From Thalassotalea sp. 1_MG-2023 (GTDB lineage Bacteria > Pseudomonadota > Gammaproteobacteria > Enterobacterales > Alteromonadaceae): a stretch of 64,000 nucleotides of DNA. The notes beneath the pieces were generated by a model. That model had not been told where the DNA came from and ran no database searches. It worked only from the letters and a program-made list of their open reading frames with translations. The position numbers were made by a program, and so were the translations under genes. Location: NCBI RefSeq assembly GCF_030546745.1, contig NZ_JAUOPD010000006.1, forward strand, positions 1-64,000, in the 5' to 3' direction. Position 1 is the first letter of the stretch. Every line of letters starts with the position of its first letter. This document shows, piece by piece, positions 17,325-25,967 of the stretch.

Positions 17325-18046
17325 GTAAACGTGTGCTAGTAACAGGTTCTAGTCGAGGTATAGGGCGCGAAATAGCATTAAAACTCGCTGAACTAGGGTT
17401 TGATATCACCGTACACTGCCGTAGTCAAAAAGACAAAGCAGATAAAGTTGCAGCTGAGATCATTGCGCTTGGTCGTAACGCATCAGTATTACAATTTGAT
17501 GTTTGCGACAGAGTGTTAGCAAAAAACACAATCGAAACTAATATTGCAGAGTTTGGCGCATATTACGGTGTTGTCTGTAATGCTGGCATAACACGTGATA
17601 TGGCTTTTCCTGCTATGTCAGGTGATGATTGGGATGACGTGATTAAAACAGGATTAGAAGGCTTTTATAATGTTGTTCACCCAACAGTAATGCCAATGGT
17701 GCAAGCTCGTAAAGGCGGACGAATTATTACTATGGCATCTGTTTCAGGAATTGCCGGTAATCGTGGACAAGTAAATTATAGCGCCGCAAAAGCGGGAGTG
17801 ATTGGTGCGACAAAAGCGCTAGCGTTAGAGTTAGCCAAGCGAAAAATTACTGTTAACTGTGTGGCTCCAGGCTTAATTGAAACTGAAATGACGGCAGATC
17901 TCCCTCTTGACGATATGCTTAAAATGATACCGTTAAAGCGAGCAGGGAAGGCAAAAGAAGTTGCAGGCGCTGTAGCTTTCCTCATGTCAGATGACGCTGC
18001 TTATATAACAAGACAAGTGTTATCGGTTAATGGTGGGCTTATATAA
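17321..18046 (+). CDS. apeQ: 3-ketoacyl-ACP reductase (FabG-like)
   Basis: This 241-residue short-chain dehydrogenase has the NADP-binding TGSSRGIG at the N-terminus, CNAGITRD near residue 90, the catalytic Ser in ASVSG and the YxxxK motif in VNYSAAKAG. The C-terminal VLSVNGGLI is typical of FabG. It reduces the 3-keto group during each extension round. It overlaps neighbours by ATGA and TAATG. Its location between the DH and KS genes assigns it to the polyene rather than to housekeeping fatty acid synthesis. Confidence 0.92.
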   Translation: MSKRVLVTGSSRGIGREIALKLAELGFDITVHCRSQKDKADKVAAEIIALGRNASVLQFDVCDRVLAKNTIETNIAEFGAYYGVVCNAGITRDMAFPAMSGDDWDDVIKTGLEGFYNVVHPTVMPMVQARKGGRIITMASVSGIAGNRGQVNYSAAKAGVIGATKALALELAKRKITVNCVAPGLIETEMTADLPLDDMLKMIPLKRAGKAKEVAGAVAFLMSDDAAYITRQVLSVNGGLI

Positions 18047-19269
18047 TGAAGCGTGTTGTGGTTACAGGAATGTCAGCAATTACAGCGTTAGGGCAAGATT
18101 GGCAAAGCTTTAAATCAGCGCTTAATCAAGGTGAAAGCGCTGTAGTTAATATGCCAGAGTGGGATTTTGTAGAAGGTCTGAATACGCGAATTGCTGCACC
18201 AGTAAAAGACTTTGAAAAACCTAAACATTATAAGCGACAAAAAGTACGTTCAATGGGACGAGTGTCTTTAATGGCAACCGTTGCAACAGAGCGAGCAATA
18301 GAACAAGCTAGGCTAAGTGAGGCGCCTTGTTTAACTGATGGTTCAACGGGGATCGCTTACGGGTCTTCAACGGGATCGACTTCACCTATCGTTCCTTTTG
18401 GTAACTTAATGAAAAACGGTGAAATGAATGGCGTTACTGCCACTAGTTATATTCAAATGATGGCCCATACTACCGCGGTGAATGTTGGGGTTTTCTTTGA
18501 GCTAAAAGGGAGAACTATTACCACTAGTTCTGCTTGTACCTCTGGTTCGCAAGGCATTGGCTACGCTTATGAAGCAATAAAGTATGGTAAACAAAAAGTG
18601 ATGGTTGCTGGTGGAGCAGAAGAGCTTTGCGTTACTGAAGCTGCGGTATTTGATACATTATTTGCGACAAGTGTGAAAAACGACACACCCAAAAAAACAC
18701 CTAGACCCTTTGAACAAAGTCGAGATGGACTCGTCATTGGTGAAGGGGCATGTACGTTAATTTTAGAAGAGTTAGAGCATGCTAAAGCGAGAGGAGCCAA
18801 TATTTTAGCTGAACTTGTAGGTTATGGTACTAATGCTGATGGTGTTCATGTTACTCAGCCTACGCAAGAAACAATGACAGCGGCGATAAACTTAGCACTC
18901 GAAGATGCCGAACTTAGTGCGAAAGATATCGGCTATGTTAATGCTCACGGTACTGCTACAGAACGTGGTGATATTGCGGAGTCTTTTGCAACGGAACATG
19001 TTTTTGGGCAAGTACCTATTAGTTCATTAAAAAGCTATTTAGGTCATACGTTAGGAGCATGTGGGGCCATTGAAGCTTGGGCTTGCATTAACATGATGAA
19101 TGATAAGTGGTTTGCACCCACGTTAAATTTAGATAATGTTGATAAAAATTGTGCGTCATTAGATTATATTCGAGAAGAAGCTAGGAACATTGATACTCAA
19201 TACGTCATGAGTAATAATTTTGCTTTTGGTGGCATAAACACTTCGCTTATTTTTAAAAAGTGGTCGTGA
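18046..19269 (+). CDS. apeR: Second beta-ketoacyl-ACP synthase (FabF-like, ApeR position)
   Basis: This 407-residue ketosynthase has the triad Cys164 (TSSACTSGSQG), His300 (VNAHGTAT) and His333 (LGHTLGACG). It is closer to FabF in style than the ketosynthase at 15683-16888, and probably performs the first condensation on the aryl starter, as proposed for ApeR in other systems. It is the last core enzyme of the cluster. The MipA-like gene follows within a few bases. Confidence 0.9.
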   Translation: MKRVVVTGMSAITALGQDWQSFKSALNQGESAVVNMPEWDFVEGLNTRIAAPVKDFEKPKHYKRQKVRSMGRVSLMATVATERAIEQARLSEAPCLTDGSTGIAYGSSTGSTSPIVPFGNLMKNGEMNGVTATSYIQMMAHTTAVNVGVFFELKGRTITTSSACTSGSQGIGYAYEAIKYGKQKVMVAGGAEELCVTEAAVFDTLFATSVKNDTPKKTPRPFEQSRDGLVIGEGACTLILEELEHAKARGANILAELVGYGTNADGVHVTQPTQETMTAAINLALEDAELSAKDIGYVNAHGTATERGDIAESFATEHVFGQVPISSLKSYLGHTLGACGAIEAWACINMMNDKWFAPTLNLDNVDKNCASLDYIREEARNIDTQYVMSNNFAFGGINTSLIFKKWS

Positions 19270-19276
19270 GTAAGTG

Positions 19277-20092
19277 ATGAGTTCCTTAAGGTGTTTTATT
19301 TTATTGATACTATTAAGTTTTGTAAGCAATAAGAGTTATTCAGCGCCAAGGAATAAACCCATATTTGAGTATGGTGCAGGCGTTTTTGCGTTGTCCACGT
19401 CTCAATATACTGGTGCTAATTCACGAAAAAATTACCTTGTACCTTTACCTTATTTTTATTATCAAAATGAGCATATCAAGGTTAATCGAGATGGGTTATT
19501 AGGTCACTTGTGGCAGTTGGAAAATATCACTCTCGACTTTTCATTTTCAGCAAATATTCCTGTAAAAAGCGCTGAGGTTGACCTTAGAAAGGGCATGCCA
19601 GATATCGACTGGACATTTCAAGCGGGTCCCGCCCTTAAGTATTACCTTTCAGGACAACAATATTCTTCAGAAAAATCATATTTTGAAGTTTTTAGTCGAA
19701 AAGTGGTGATGACAGATTTTAGTTACCTCGATAATGCAGGTTGGCAATACGGTGCTTCTTATTTATCGCAATCACTGATAGCAAATCAATTCAACGCAAA
19801 CCTTACTTGGCAAAATCGTTTAACGGTAAATTTCGCTACAGATGACTTTCATCAGTTGTATTATGGTGTCGATAAAAAATATCAATCTAACATTCGTGAA
19901 GCCTATACCTCGCATGGGGGTTATTTACATTCAAGTATTTCTTCAGGTGTTGTTTATCGCAAGGGCAGTTTATGGTTGGCTGGTTTTATGATGTACCGTA
20001 ACCTTCAAGGAATGAAAAGTGAAGATAGCCCCTTAGTTGAAAGAAAAGACAACATTTCAATAGGGTTAGGTATGGCTTGGATTATACGTTAA
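19277..20092 (+). CDS. MipA/OmpV family outer-membrane protein
   Basis: This 271-residue exported beta-barrel has a signal peptide (about residues 1-23, ending KSYSA), then YGAGVFALSTSQYTGA and RKGMPDIDWTFQAGPALKYYL, typical of MipA/OmpV proteins. The last residues IGLGMAWIIR form a barrel-like C-terminus. It is the final gene of the pigment operon, 7 bases after the ketosynthase, and may assist surface display of the polyene lipid, which is inference. A GTG at 19274 is in frame just before the chosen ATG; GAG lies 6 bases upstream of the ATG. Confidence 0.82.
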   Translation: MSSLRCFILLILLSFVSNKSYSAPRNKPIFEYGAGVFALSTSQYTGANSRKNYLVPLPYFYYQNEHIKVNRDGLLGHLWQLENITLDFSFSANIPVKSAEVDLRKGMPDIDWTFQAGPALKYYLSGQQYSSEKSYFEVFSRKVVMTDFSYLDNAGWQYGASYLSQSLIANQFNANLTWQNRLTVNFATDDFHQLYYGVDKKYQSNIREAYTSHGGYLHSSISSGVVYRKGSLWLAGFMMYRNLQGMKSEDSPLVERKDNISIGLGMAWIIR

Positions 20093-20122
20093 AAAGGTTT
20101 ATAGATGAGCGACATTAAAGTA

Positions 20123-20145
20123 AAGGCACTTCAAATAAGTGCCTT
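20123..20145. terminator. Bidirectional hairpin between convergent genes
   Basis: AAGGCACTT and AAGTGCCTT form a perfect 9-bp stem with a 5-nt loop. It lies between the end of the pigment operon and the convergent lipoprotein gene. On the minus strand the stem is followed by a T-rich stretch (TTACTTT), so it should work best for the lipoprotein gene. Confidence 0.65.
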
Positions 20146-20150
20146 CGAAA

Positions 20151-20534
20151 TTAGCGGTTAGCCAATAAGGCATTTCTTTCTATTTCGGCAGCAAGTAGCT
20201 TAATCCATTTATTGTAATTACGGTGAATTTTGTTTTTAGATGAAGAGTAATCTAAGTTGTCGCTGTTTTGATAATCGATAGAATAGTCACTGTTGTTATA
20301 GGTGATTTTAATTTCTGCATAATGATCGCGAACATCAATGCCAGCAATAATGTTGTTATCGTTGGTTTTCAGCACCCGCCACCGCTTATATAATAAAGCA
20401 TCAATAATCGACTTTTTCATTGTTTCATTACTGATATTAACTGGAACACTTGCTTGTGTGTTATAAATTACTTGAGAAGTTTTACAGCCAGCGAGTGTGA
20501 GTGTAATTAGGATGGAAAGTAAGATATATTTCAT
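20151..20534 (-). CDS. Small lipoprotein of unknown function
   Basis: This 127-residue protein has a clear lipoprotein signal ending LAGC (Cys17). The mature part is mixed alpha/beta with IIDALLYKRWRVLKTNDNNIIAGI in the middle, a pattern common in small periplasmic proteins of unknown role. It converges on the pigment operon and shares the terminator hairpin. I do not recognise the family. Absence of an Asp after the Cys suggests outer-membrane localisation. Confidence 0.7.
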   Translation of the reverse strand: MKYILLSILITLTLAGCKTSQVIYNTQASVPVNISNETMKKSIIDALLYKRWRVLKTNDNNIIAGIDVRDHYAEIKITYNNSDYSIDYQNSDNLDYSSSKNKIHRNYNKWIKLLAAEIERNALLANR

Positions 20535-20843
20535 GAATTTCCTTCTGAATATTTCATAGTGTTAAAAAACAGTTATTATAACGATATTTTTTACGGATGT
20601 AATTTATATAAGTTATTGATTTATATTTTTAAAAAAATTAATTATGATGGCTGTTATTTCAACGTCGACTTATACTTTTATATCTGAACTAGCCAGTTAT
20701 AGTTGAACACATGTAACTGCTTTGCAATGAAATATTAATATAGAAATAACAATGGCTTATAGTTAATTATTCATTATCGCTATTTTTACTGAATGTTTAT
20801 AACGACATCTATATGTATTATTAAAGGATTGAAGGAGCCCCCC
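20535..20843. other. AT-rich intergenic region between divergent genes
   Basis: These 309 bases separate the minus-strand lipoprotein gene from the plus-strand exported-protein gene. They are very AT-rich (for example runs around 20620-20650) and must hold the promoters of both genes. I see no clear -35/-10 pair, palindrome or RNA structure worth naming. The only firm signal is AAGGAG at 20832-20837 ahead of the next start. Confidence 0.4.
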
Positions 20844-21278
20844 ATGAAATTAACGTTTTTATTAGCTAGCTTGTTTACTGTGTTAGTTATTTTTCAAGCC
20901 AAAGCTGCAGACAGAATTGATTCATATTCAATAGAGAAGTTGTTAGAAAGTACTAAAGCTAAAGACGCTTTAAATAGTGATGTAAAACTATACTTTGGTA
21001 AGCAAAGCTTTGGCGATTCTCAAAAAACGTATGGTGAAGTGATGACTAATAAAAAAACCAATGCTTTTATGAAATCAGATAAAGAAGCATGCGAATGGGT
21101 AATGCTATCGGCATTAAAGGCATTGCAAGCACGAGCATTAAAAGAGGGAATGAATGCCGTTGTTGGTATTGAGTCATATTATAAAAAGCGTGAGTTTGTC
21201 AGCGAAACACACTTTGAGTGTGGCGCAGGCGCCATTTTAGCAGGAGTAACATTAAAGGGCACTTTAGTAAAACTTTAA
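20844..21278 (+). CDS. Small exported protein, often labelled 'excinuclease ATPase subunit'-like
   Basis: This 144-residue protein has a signal peptide (cleavage after FQAKA, about residue 24). The mature domain ends with EGMNAVVGIESYYKK and CGAGAILAGVTLKGTLV, a pattern seen in small periplasmic proteins that databases mislabel as excinuclease subunits and that faintly recalls YbjQ-type folds. It has nothing of UvrA. The start at 20844 is fixed by AAGGAG six bases upstream; an upstream in-frame start (20793) lacks a site. It lies between the pigment operon and the PPTase gene, 19 bases before the latter. Confidence 0.72.
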   Translation: MKLTFLLASLFTVLVIFQAKAADRIDSYSIEKLLESTKAKDALNSDVKLYFGKQSFGDSQKTYGEVMTNKKTNAFMKSDKEACEWVMLSALKALQARALKEGMNAVVGIESYYKKREFVSETHFECGAGAILAGVTLKGTLVKL

Positions 21279-21297
21279 AACTGAAGGCTGTCTATTT

Positions 21298-21957
21298 TTG
21301 TTCAATAAAACACAAATGTTAGCATTGGATTTTTTAATCATTAACACCAGAAATTACGCTGTACCTTCATCATTCGAGTTCAGCTTGTTTAATTCTGAGC
21401 GTGAGCAATTTTTATTAAAACGATCAGTAAAATCGAAGTTAACTTTTCTTCAAAGTCGTGCATTAATCAAAAAATATGTTGGTCTTTGTTTTAATTATGC
21501 AAGTGAAGATATTGAGGTTGTTTTTAATCATCAAGAGCAGTGTTTGCACGCATTATTCAATTCGAACCTTGTTTGCCGAGTATCATTAAGTCATTCAGGA
21601 AAGGCAATTTCAGTTGCTTTTCAGCTATCAGAAAAGCCTTTTATTTTTGGCGTTGATATTGAAAATAAAACCAAAAAAAGAGATTTAGAAAGTTTGGCAA
21701 AAACCTGTTTGAGTGTTAAAGAACAAGAAAATTTTCGGTTAAACTTAAATGATTCTGTAGCGTTTTATCGCCAATGGACTTTAAAAGAAGCGTTGATGAA
21801 AGCTACTGGACAACCATTATCAACATTATTTTCACTTGATAGCGATAAAATATTGTTAGCACAATCGTTGACATCGATTAGCTTTGATTTACATGAGTAT
21901 GTTGGTACGTTTGTTTGCACGAAACAAGCAAGTTATAAGTTTATTGAGATCAATTAA
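21298..21957 (+). CDS. 4'-phosphopantetheinyl transferase (Sfp/EntD superfamily)
   Basis: This 219-residue protein has the motifs FGVDIENKTKKRD (Mg2+ ligands) near residue 118 and RQWTLKEALMKATG near 160, the WxxKEA signature of Sfp-type transferases. It converts apo-ACPs to holo form and is the likely activator of the two ACPs of the aryl polyene cluster, about 1.2 kb away. The start is TTG 21298 with GAAGG about ten bases upstream. An internal ATG at 21316 is possible but has no ribosome site. Confidence 0.85.
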   Translation: MFNKTQMLALDFLIINTRNYAVPSSFEFSLFNSEREQFLLKRSVKSKLTFLQSRALIKKYVGLCFNYASEDIEVVFNHQEQCLHALFNSNLVCRVSLSHSGKAISVAFQLSEKPFIFGVDIENKTKKRDLESLAKTCLSVKEQENFRLNLNDSVAFYRQWTLKEALMKATGQPLSTLFSLDSDKILLAQSLTSISFDLHEYVGTFVCTKQASYKFIEIN

Positions 21958-21960
21958 CGC

Positions 21961-22707
21961 ATGAAAAAGCGGTTGCTAGCATTTTATCAGTATCATAAAA
22001 ATTCTTGGTTCTTTTGGGCTATGTTTTTTGCATTCTACTTGCCTATATTAAGTTTTGTCTTAGTAACGCTGGTATTGTTAGTTTATATATTCTGGCCTTT
22101 TACTCACTATAATATACCCTTGCCTGAGATCTCAAACTCGTCGCATCAAACCCGTTCAATTACGGTGATTAGCCATGGATTGAAAGATTCTAACAGAGGT
22201 TGGGCGAAACAACTTGAGTCGCTCTTAAAACAACACGATGAGCATGAATTTGTGATCAATATAGATTGGGAGCACTATGCTGATAATGCATTAACATGTT
22301 CGGTAAATGGTCGACGAATTGGTACTAAAATAGCTGAAAAGTTAACACAATTTGATCAGTTAACATCGGTTAAAGTCATTGGTCACAGTTGTGGCGGTTT
22401 TATTAATTTAGGGCTTTGTGAAGGGCTTAAAGCTGCTAATGAACATATGAAGGTAAAAAGCGTTTATTTAGCGCCAGTTTCTGTTTATGGCGGAATATTC
22501 TGGAATTATGGCACGCAGAATTTTGGGCGTTGTGCTGATGAAAGTGTTACTTATTTTGACCATGAAGATAAGGTACCAGGTAGTAATAAAGCGCCTGTTT
22601 ATAGTGAAGGCGTGGATATAACACACTTGAAAGAAAGTTTTGATTACCATGGCTCTACCCACCAATGGCCCATTTATTATTTTTTAAAAATTAATGCTAA
22701 TAATTAA
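21961..22707 (+). CDS. Membrane-anchored alpha/beta hydrolase
   Basis: This 248-residue protein has one N-terminal membrane segment (about residues 17-45) and a lipase-like alpha/beta domain. The nucleophile elbow is VIGHSCGGFIN, and STHQWP near the C-terminus is a candidate His site. The catalytic domain should face the periplasm. Its substrate is unknown. It is 3 bases after the PPTase gene, so it is probably co-transcribed with it, which suggests but does not prove a role in pigment lipid handling. Confidence 0.72.
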   Translation: MKKRLLAFYQYHKNSWFFWAMFFAFYLPILSFVLVTLVLLVYIFWPFTHYNIPLPEISNSSHQTRSITVISHGLKDSNRGWAKQLESLLKQHDEHEFVINIDWEHYADNALTCSVNGRRIGTKIAEKLTQFDQLTSVKVIGHSCGGFINLGLCEGLKAANEHMKVKSVYLAPVSVYGGIFWNYGTQNFGRCADESVTYFDHEDKVPGSNKAPVYSEGVDITHLKESFDYHGSTHQWPIYYFLKINANN

Positions 22708-22775
22708 TGAGCTTAAGTAAATTTTTACATTCTTTTGGGTTCAGCTTGAACAATTTGTTTTTGAAAGTGTTCCTA

Positions 22776-25142
22776 TCAACCGATTATATCTCTAGAAAAA
22801 AACAGCGTCGTAATATTCGCTACAGTTATCAATGCGCTTTTATCACTTTCGGTCCAGTTCACTTGGCTGCCTACATTTTCACAACAAATTACCCCTAATG
22901 GTTTTTCGTCAATTGAGAAAATGTAATCGAGCAATGAAAATATCTTAAAGGGTTCAAAGTAACTTTCATTGAAGCATTTCGTTACTGGGTTCTCTCTTGC
23001 ATGTGAGGCGTCTAATACCTCATTTTTTAGAATATACTTAAAATAACGTGGAAAATCAGCCGCTTTTAATACTAAACCATTACTATATTCGTTGTTATGA
23101 TCTAAACACTGAAGGCATTGTATCTGGGTGTATTCTTGGTTAAATATCCATAAACTTATGCGATTTGCTTGGGGAATTAATTGCTTAAGTGCTTGGCATA
23201 TCGTTTGTAATTTTTCTTCGTTGTTAATGGTTGGGTCGCTAATTCTAACCGCCAAATTATTAATACCTGGGTGTTCATGTTGTGGAGCGTAAATTGTTAA
23301 TAAGCTATTTAACTTTGCGCGATTAAAAGGTTTGGTGATATAACCGTTCATGCCAATAGCAAGGTATTGCTCAATGTCTTCTTTCATTGTATTTGCTGTC
23401 ATTGCGATGATAGGAATATGCGAGCTAGCTTTGCTTGAGCGTAAAAGTTTGGTTGCTTCAATGCCATCCATCACTGGCATTTGAATGTCCATAAAAATGA
23501 GGTCAACAATATTTTCTCGACAATAATCTATACATTCTTGGCCGTTTTCTACTACGGTGGCATTTACATTATGCGCAGATAACATTTTTGTTACGATAGT
23601 TTGGTTTACACGATTGTCTTCTGCAATCAGTATATTGGCTTGTTGTAAATTTACCGTTTCATGGTGAGTTTTGGCTATTTCAGACAGACCACTAACCGTA
23701 AATTTTTGCTGGTAGGTAAAGGTGGTGCCTTGTCCTTTTTCACTTATGAAGTCTAATTTACCGGCCATCATTTCACTTAATTTTACACAAATGGAAAGCC
23801 CTAACCCTGTGCCGCCATATTTTCGTGAGGTTGATGCATCAGCTTGGTGAAATGCTTTAAATAAGTTTGGTTGTATCTTAGTGTCTATACCTATACCGGT
23901 ATCAATGACTTCAAATTGAATGTGTTGACAGGTGTCAGTTGTTTCAAGCACATTCACACTTAGTTGTACGCTACCTTTGTCGGTGAATTTTAAAGCGTTA
24001 GCACAAAGGTTATTTAAAATTTGGATAACACGTACAGGATCGCCTTTCAGTACCTTTGCTACTTGGTCATCGATGTGGGATACAAGGTTAACACCTTTAC
24101 TTTGTGCAATTTGGCTAAGCGGCTTTATTACTGATGTGATCACATTGGCTAACTCAAATTCAATGTGCTCTATTTCTAACTTTCCTGCTTCTATTTTAGA
24201 AAAGTCGAGTACATCATTCACAATATTTGCCAGTATATTTGTAGAACTTAAAATACTTTTTAGGGCTTGATCTTTTTCATCGCAATGGGTCTCTGCCAAG
24301 CCAAACTCGGCAAGGTTTAATATACCATGAAGTGGCGTTCTTAATTCATGAGACATATTTGCAAAAAAGCGGCTTCTTGCCGAAAGCGCACTTTTAGCTT
24401 GTAACTCAGCCATTTTTAGTGCGGTAACGTCAGTATGTGTGCCAGTAAAACGTATTGGTTTGCCATGGTCGTCTTTTTCAACTACTTTACCTCTATCAAG
24501 AATATAGCGCCATTCACCATCTGAATGACGCATACGATGAAGGTTTTCATAAAAGGATGTTTTTCCATCTATATGTGCGGTTATGTCTGCAAAGCAGTCT
24601 TCAATATCTTCTGGATGAACTCTATCTTGCCAATCAGCCAACGTTTGAGTTAAATCAGCGAGTTTCAACCCTAGCATTTCAGCCCATCTATCATCAAACG
24701 TTACCTCATTGGTTTGTGGGTTCCAGTCCCACATACCAAGCCTTGTACCTTCTAATACAAGTGCTAATCGCTGTTGTGACTTTTTAGTGATTTCGCGTTG
24801 TTTTACTAATTCTGTAACATCGGTAAAAAATGAAATGGCGTGGTCACTTGGTTGAATAATGATTTCTTCACGCAGAAATGTTGTGGGTTGGTTAAGATAT
24901 TTGACGCCATAAACAGGGATGTGGATCACATTTGCTTTATTCTTTTGAATGAGTTGTTGCCGTTGTTTTATTATTTGTTGATCGACGATGAGCGTTGTAA
25001 TGTCATCAGGTAGCTCGCTGCCTGTTAATAGAATTTGCCGGGTATTATCTGAAGCATTGCTAATGATAGTACAGTCTTCATTTTGCCATTTAATCGAAAA
25101 AATATGTGACGTTAAACTTAACAGGTTATATGTGTGTTCCAC
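22776..25142 (-). CDS. Hybrid sensor histidine kinase: PAS-PAS-HisKA-HATPase-REC-GAF
   Basis: This protein has about 788 residues. A PAS-like N-terminus is followed by a canonical PAS/PAC (GTRLGMWDWNPQTNEV), HisKA with the phospho-acceptor His in FFANMSHELRTPLHG, HATPase blocks NALKFTDKG, DTGIGI and GGTGLGLSI, and a receiver domain (DLIFMDIQMPVMDG, KPFNR). A final GAF-like domain of about 150 residues follows (ISLWIFNQEYTQ, PLGVICCENVG). No membrane helix is visible, so it is cytoplasmic. A GAF domain after the receiver is unusual. The start is GTG 25142, preceded by AAAGGA seven bases upstream; in-frame ATG 25178 and TTG 25193 have no such site. Confidence 0.85.
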   Translation of the reverse strand: MEHTYNLLSLTSHIFSIKWQNEDCTIISNASDNTRQILLTGSELPDDITTLIVDQQIIKQRQQLIQKNKANVIHIPVYGVKYLNQPTTFLREEIIIQPSDHAISFFTDVTELVKQREITKKSQQRLALVLEGTRLGMWDWNPQTNEVTFDDRWAEMLGLKLADLTQTLADWQDRVHPEDIEDCFADITAHIDGKTSFYENLHRMRHSDGEWRYILDRGKVVEKDDHGKPIRFTGTHTDVTALKMAELQAKSALSARSRFFANMSHELRTPLHGILNLAEFGLAETHCDEKDQALKSILSSTNILANIVNDVLDFSKIEAGKLEIEHIEFELANVITSVIKPLSQIAQSKGVNLVSHIDDQVAKVLKGDPVRVIQILNNLCANALKFTDKGSVQLSVNVLETTDTCQHIQFEVIDTGIGIDTKIQPNLFKAFHQADASTSRKYGGTGLGLSICVKLSEMMAGKLDFISEKGQGTTFTYQQKFTVSGLSEIAKTHHETVNLQQANILIAEDNRVNQTIVTKMLSAHNVNATVVENGQECIDYCRENIVDLIFMDIQMPVMDGIEATKLLRSSKASSHIPIIAMTANTMKEDIEQYLAIGMNGYITKPFNRAKLNSLLTIYAPQHEHPGINNLAVRISDPTINNEEKLQTICQALKQLIPQANRISLWIFNQEYTQIQCLQCLDHNNEYSNGLVLKAADFPRYFKYILKNEVLDASHARENPVTKCFNESYFEPFKIFSLLDYIFSIDEKPLGVICCENVGSQVNWTESDKSALITVANITTLFFSRDIIG

Positions 25143-25327
25143 ATTTATATCCTTTTGCTTCAAATTCAGTAACAACATGTAAAGTTTAGACAAATTTTGA
25201 TATTTGTATATTGTTAAATCAAAGAAACATATTTTCTAGCGTTTCATTTTGCTTGTCTGGGGTTTGACACTTGCTATTCAATTGCCTTTTGGTAATAGTA
25301 GTTAAAGGTTAGAAGAGGCTATAAGCA

Positions 25328-25834
25328 ATGCATTTTTTATTATTTCTTGGGTTATTCTTTTTCTTTACAACGGTATCAGGTGAAGAATTCATCGGTCAAT
25401 GGTATGTTGACAATCAGCATTCACAAATCACCGCACATACACGAGATGGTGATAGCCAATTACATCTTGATGTTCATGAAGGTAAGGTAACTGCGGTTAG
25501 GCTTTACTTACCCAATTTCGCACACTTTGGCGAAGTAAACGCTGCTTTTCAATATAGCTCACCTAAATATGGTTTGATCAGAACAACGACATATCACGTT
25601 GACGGCGAACAAGTCATGTTAACCGATCCGTTCGAAATTCATTCATTTGTTGAAAACCTTAAAGATATCGCTACACACCTTATGTTTCGAGAACACAACT
25701 TGGGTAATTCATTTAAAGATAGAAAGCTGACGATTTCATACATGGATTCAAGTAAAAAACCTAAGTGGCGTAATGCGAAGTTTTCCACGATTGAAATAGA
25801 TGAGGTTTTACAAAAGCTTGGTGTAATGGCGTAA
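25328..25834 (+). CDS. Exported protein of unknown function
   Basis: This 168-residue protein has a hydrophobic signal peptide (LLFLGLFFFFTTVSG), then a mature domain starting EEFIGQWYVDNQHSQITAHTRD. Histidine-rich patches (AHTRDGDSQLHLDVHEG) are visible, but I do not recognise a family. The gene stands alone between the sensor kinase (divergent) and the RND pump genes. GAGG lies about 11 bases before the ATG. Confidence 0.65.
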   Translation: MHFLLFLGLFFFFTTVSGEEFIGQWYVDNQHSQITAHTRDGDSQLHLDVHEGKVTAVRLYLPNFAHFGEVNAAFQYSSPKYGLIRTTTYHVDGEQVMLTDPFEIHSFVENLKDIATHLMFREHNLGNSFKDRKLTISYMDSSKKPKWRNAKFSTIEIDEVLQKLGVMA

Positions 25835-25967
25835 CTTTATCAATTGACCAAATATGTATACTTTCCTCTTAAATATTAAGCTTTTTAGCGTTAATGTAAT
25901 GAATAGCATGTAAATTTCGTATACCCTAATGCAAATAGTTATTATTACACCTAATGGTTGAGGTTTT

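Noticed and set aside
22707-22898. 63-residue plus-strand frame after the hydrolase gene
   Set aside because: It is antisense to the GAF domain of the sensor kinase, has no family features and no ribosome site.
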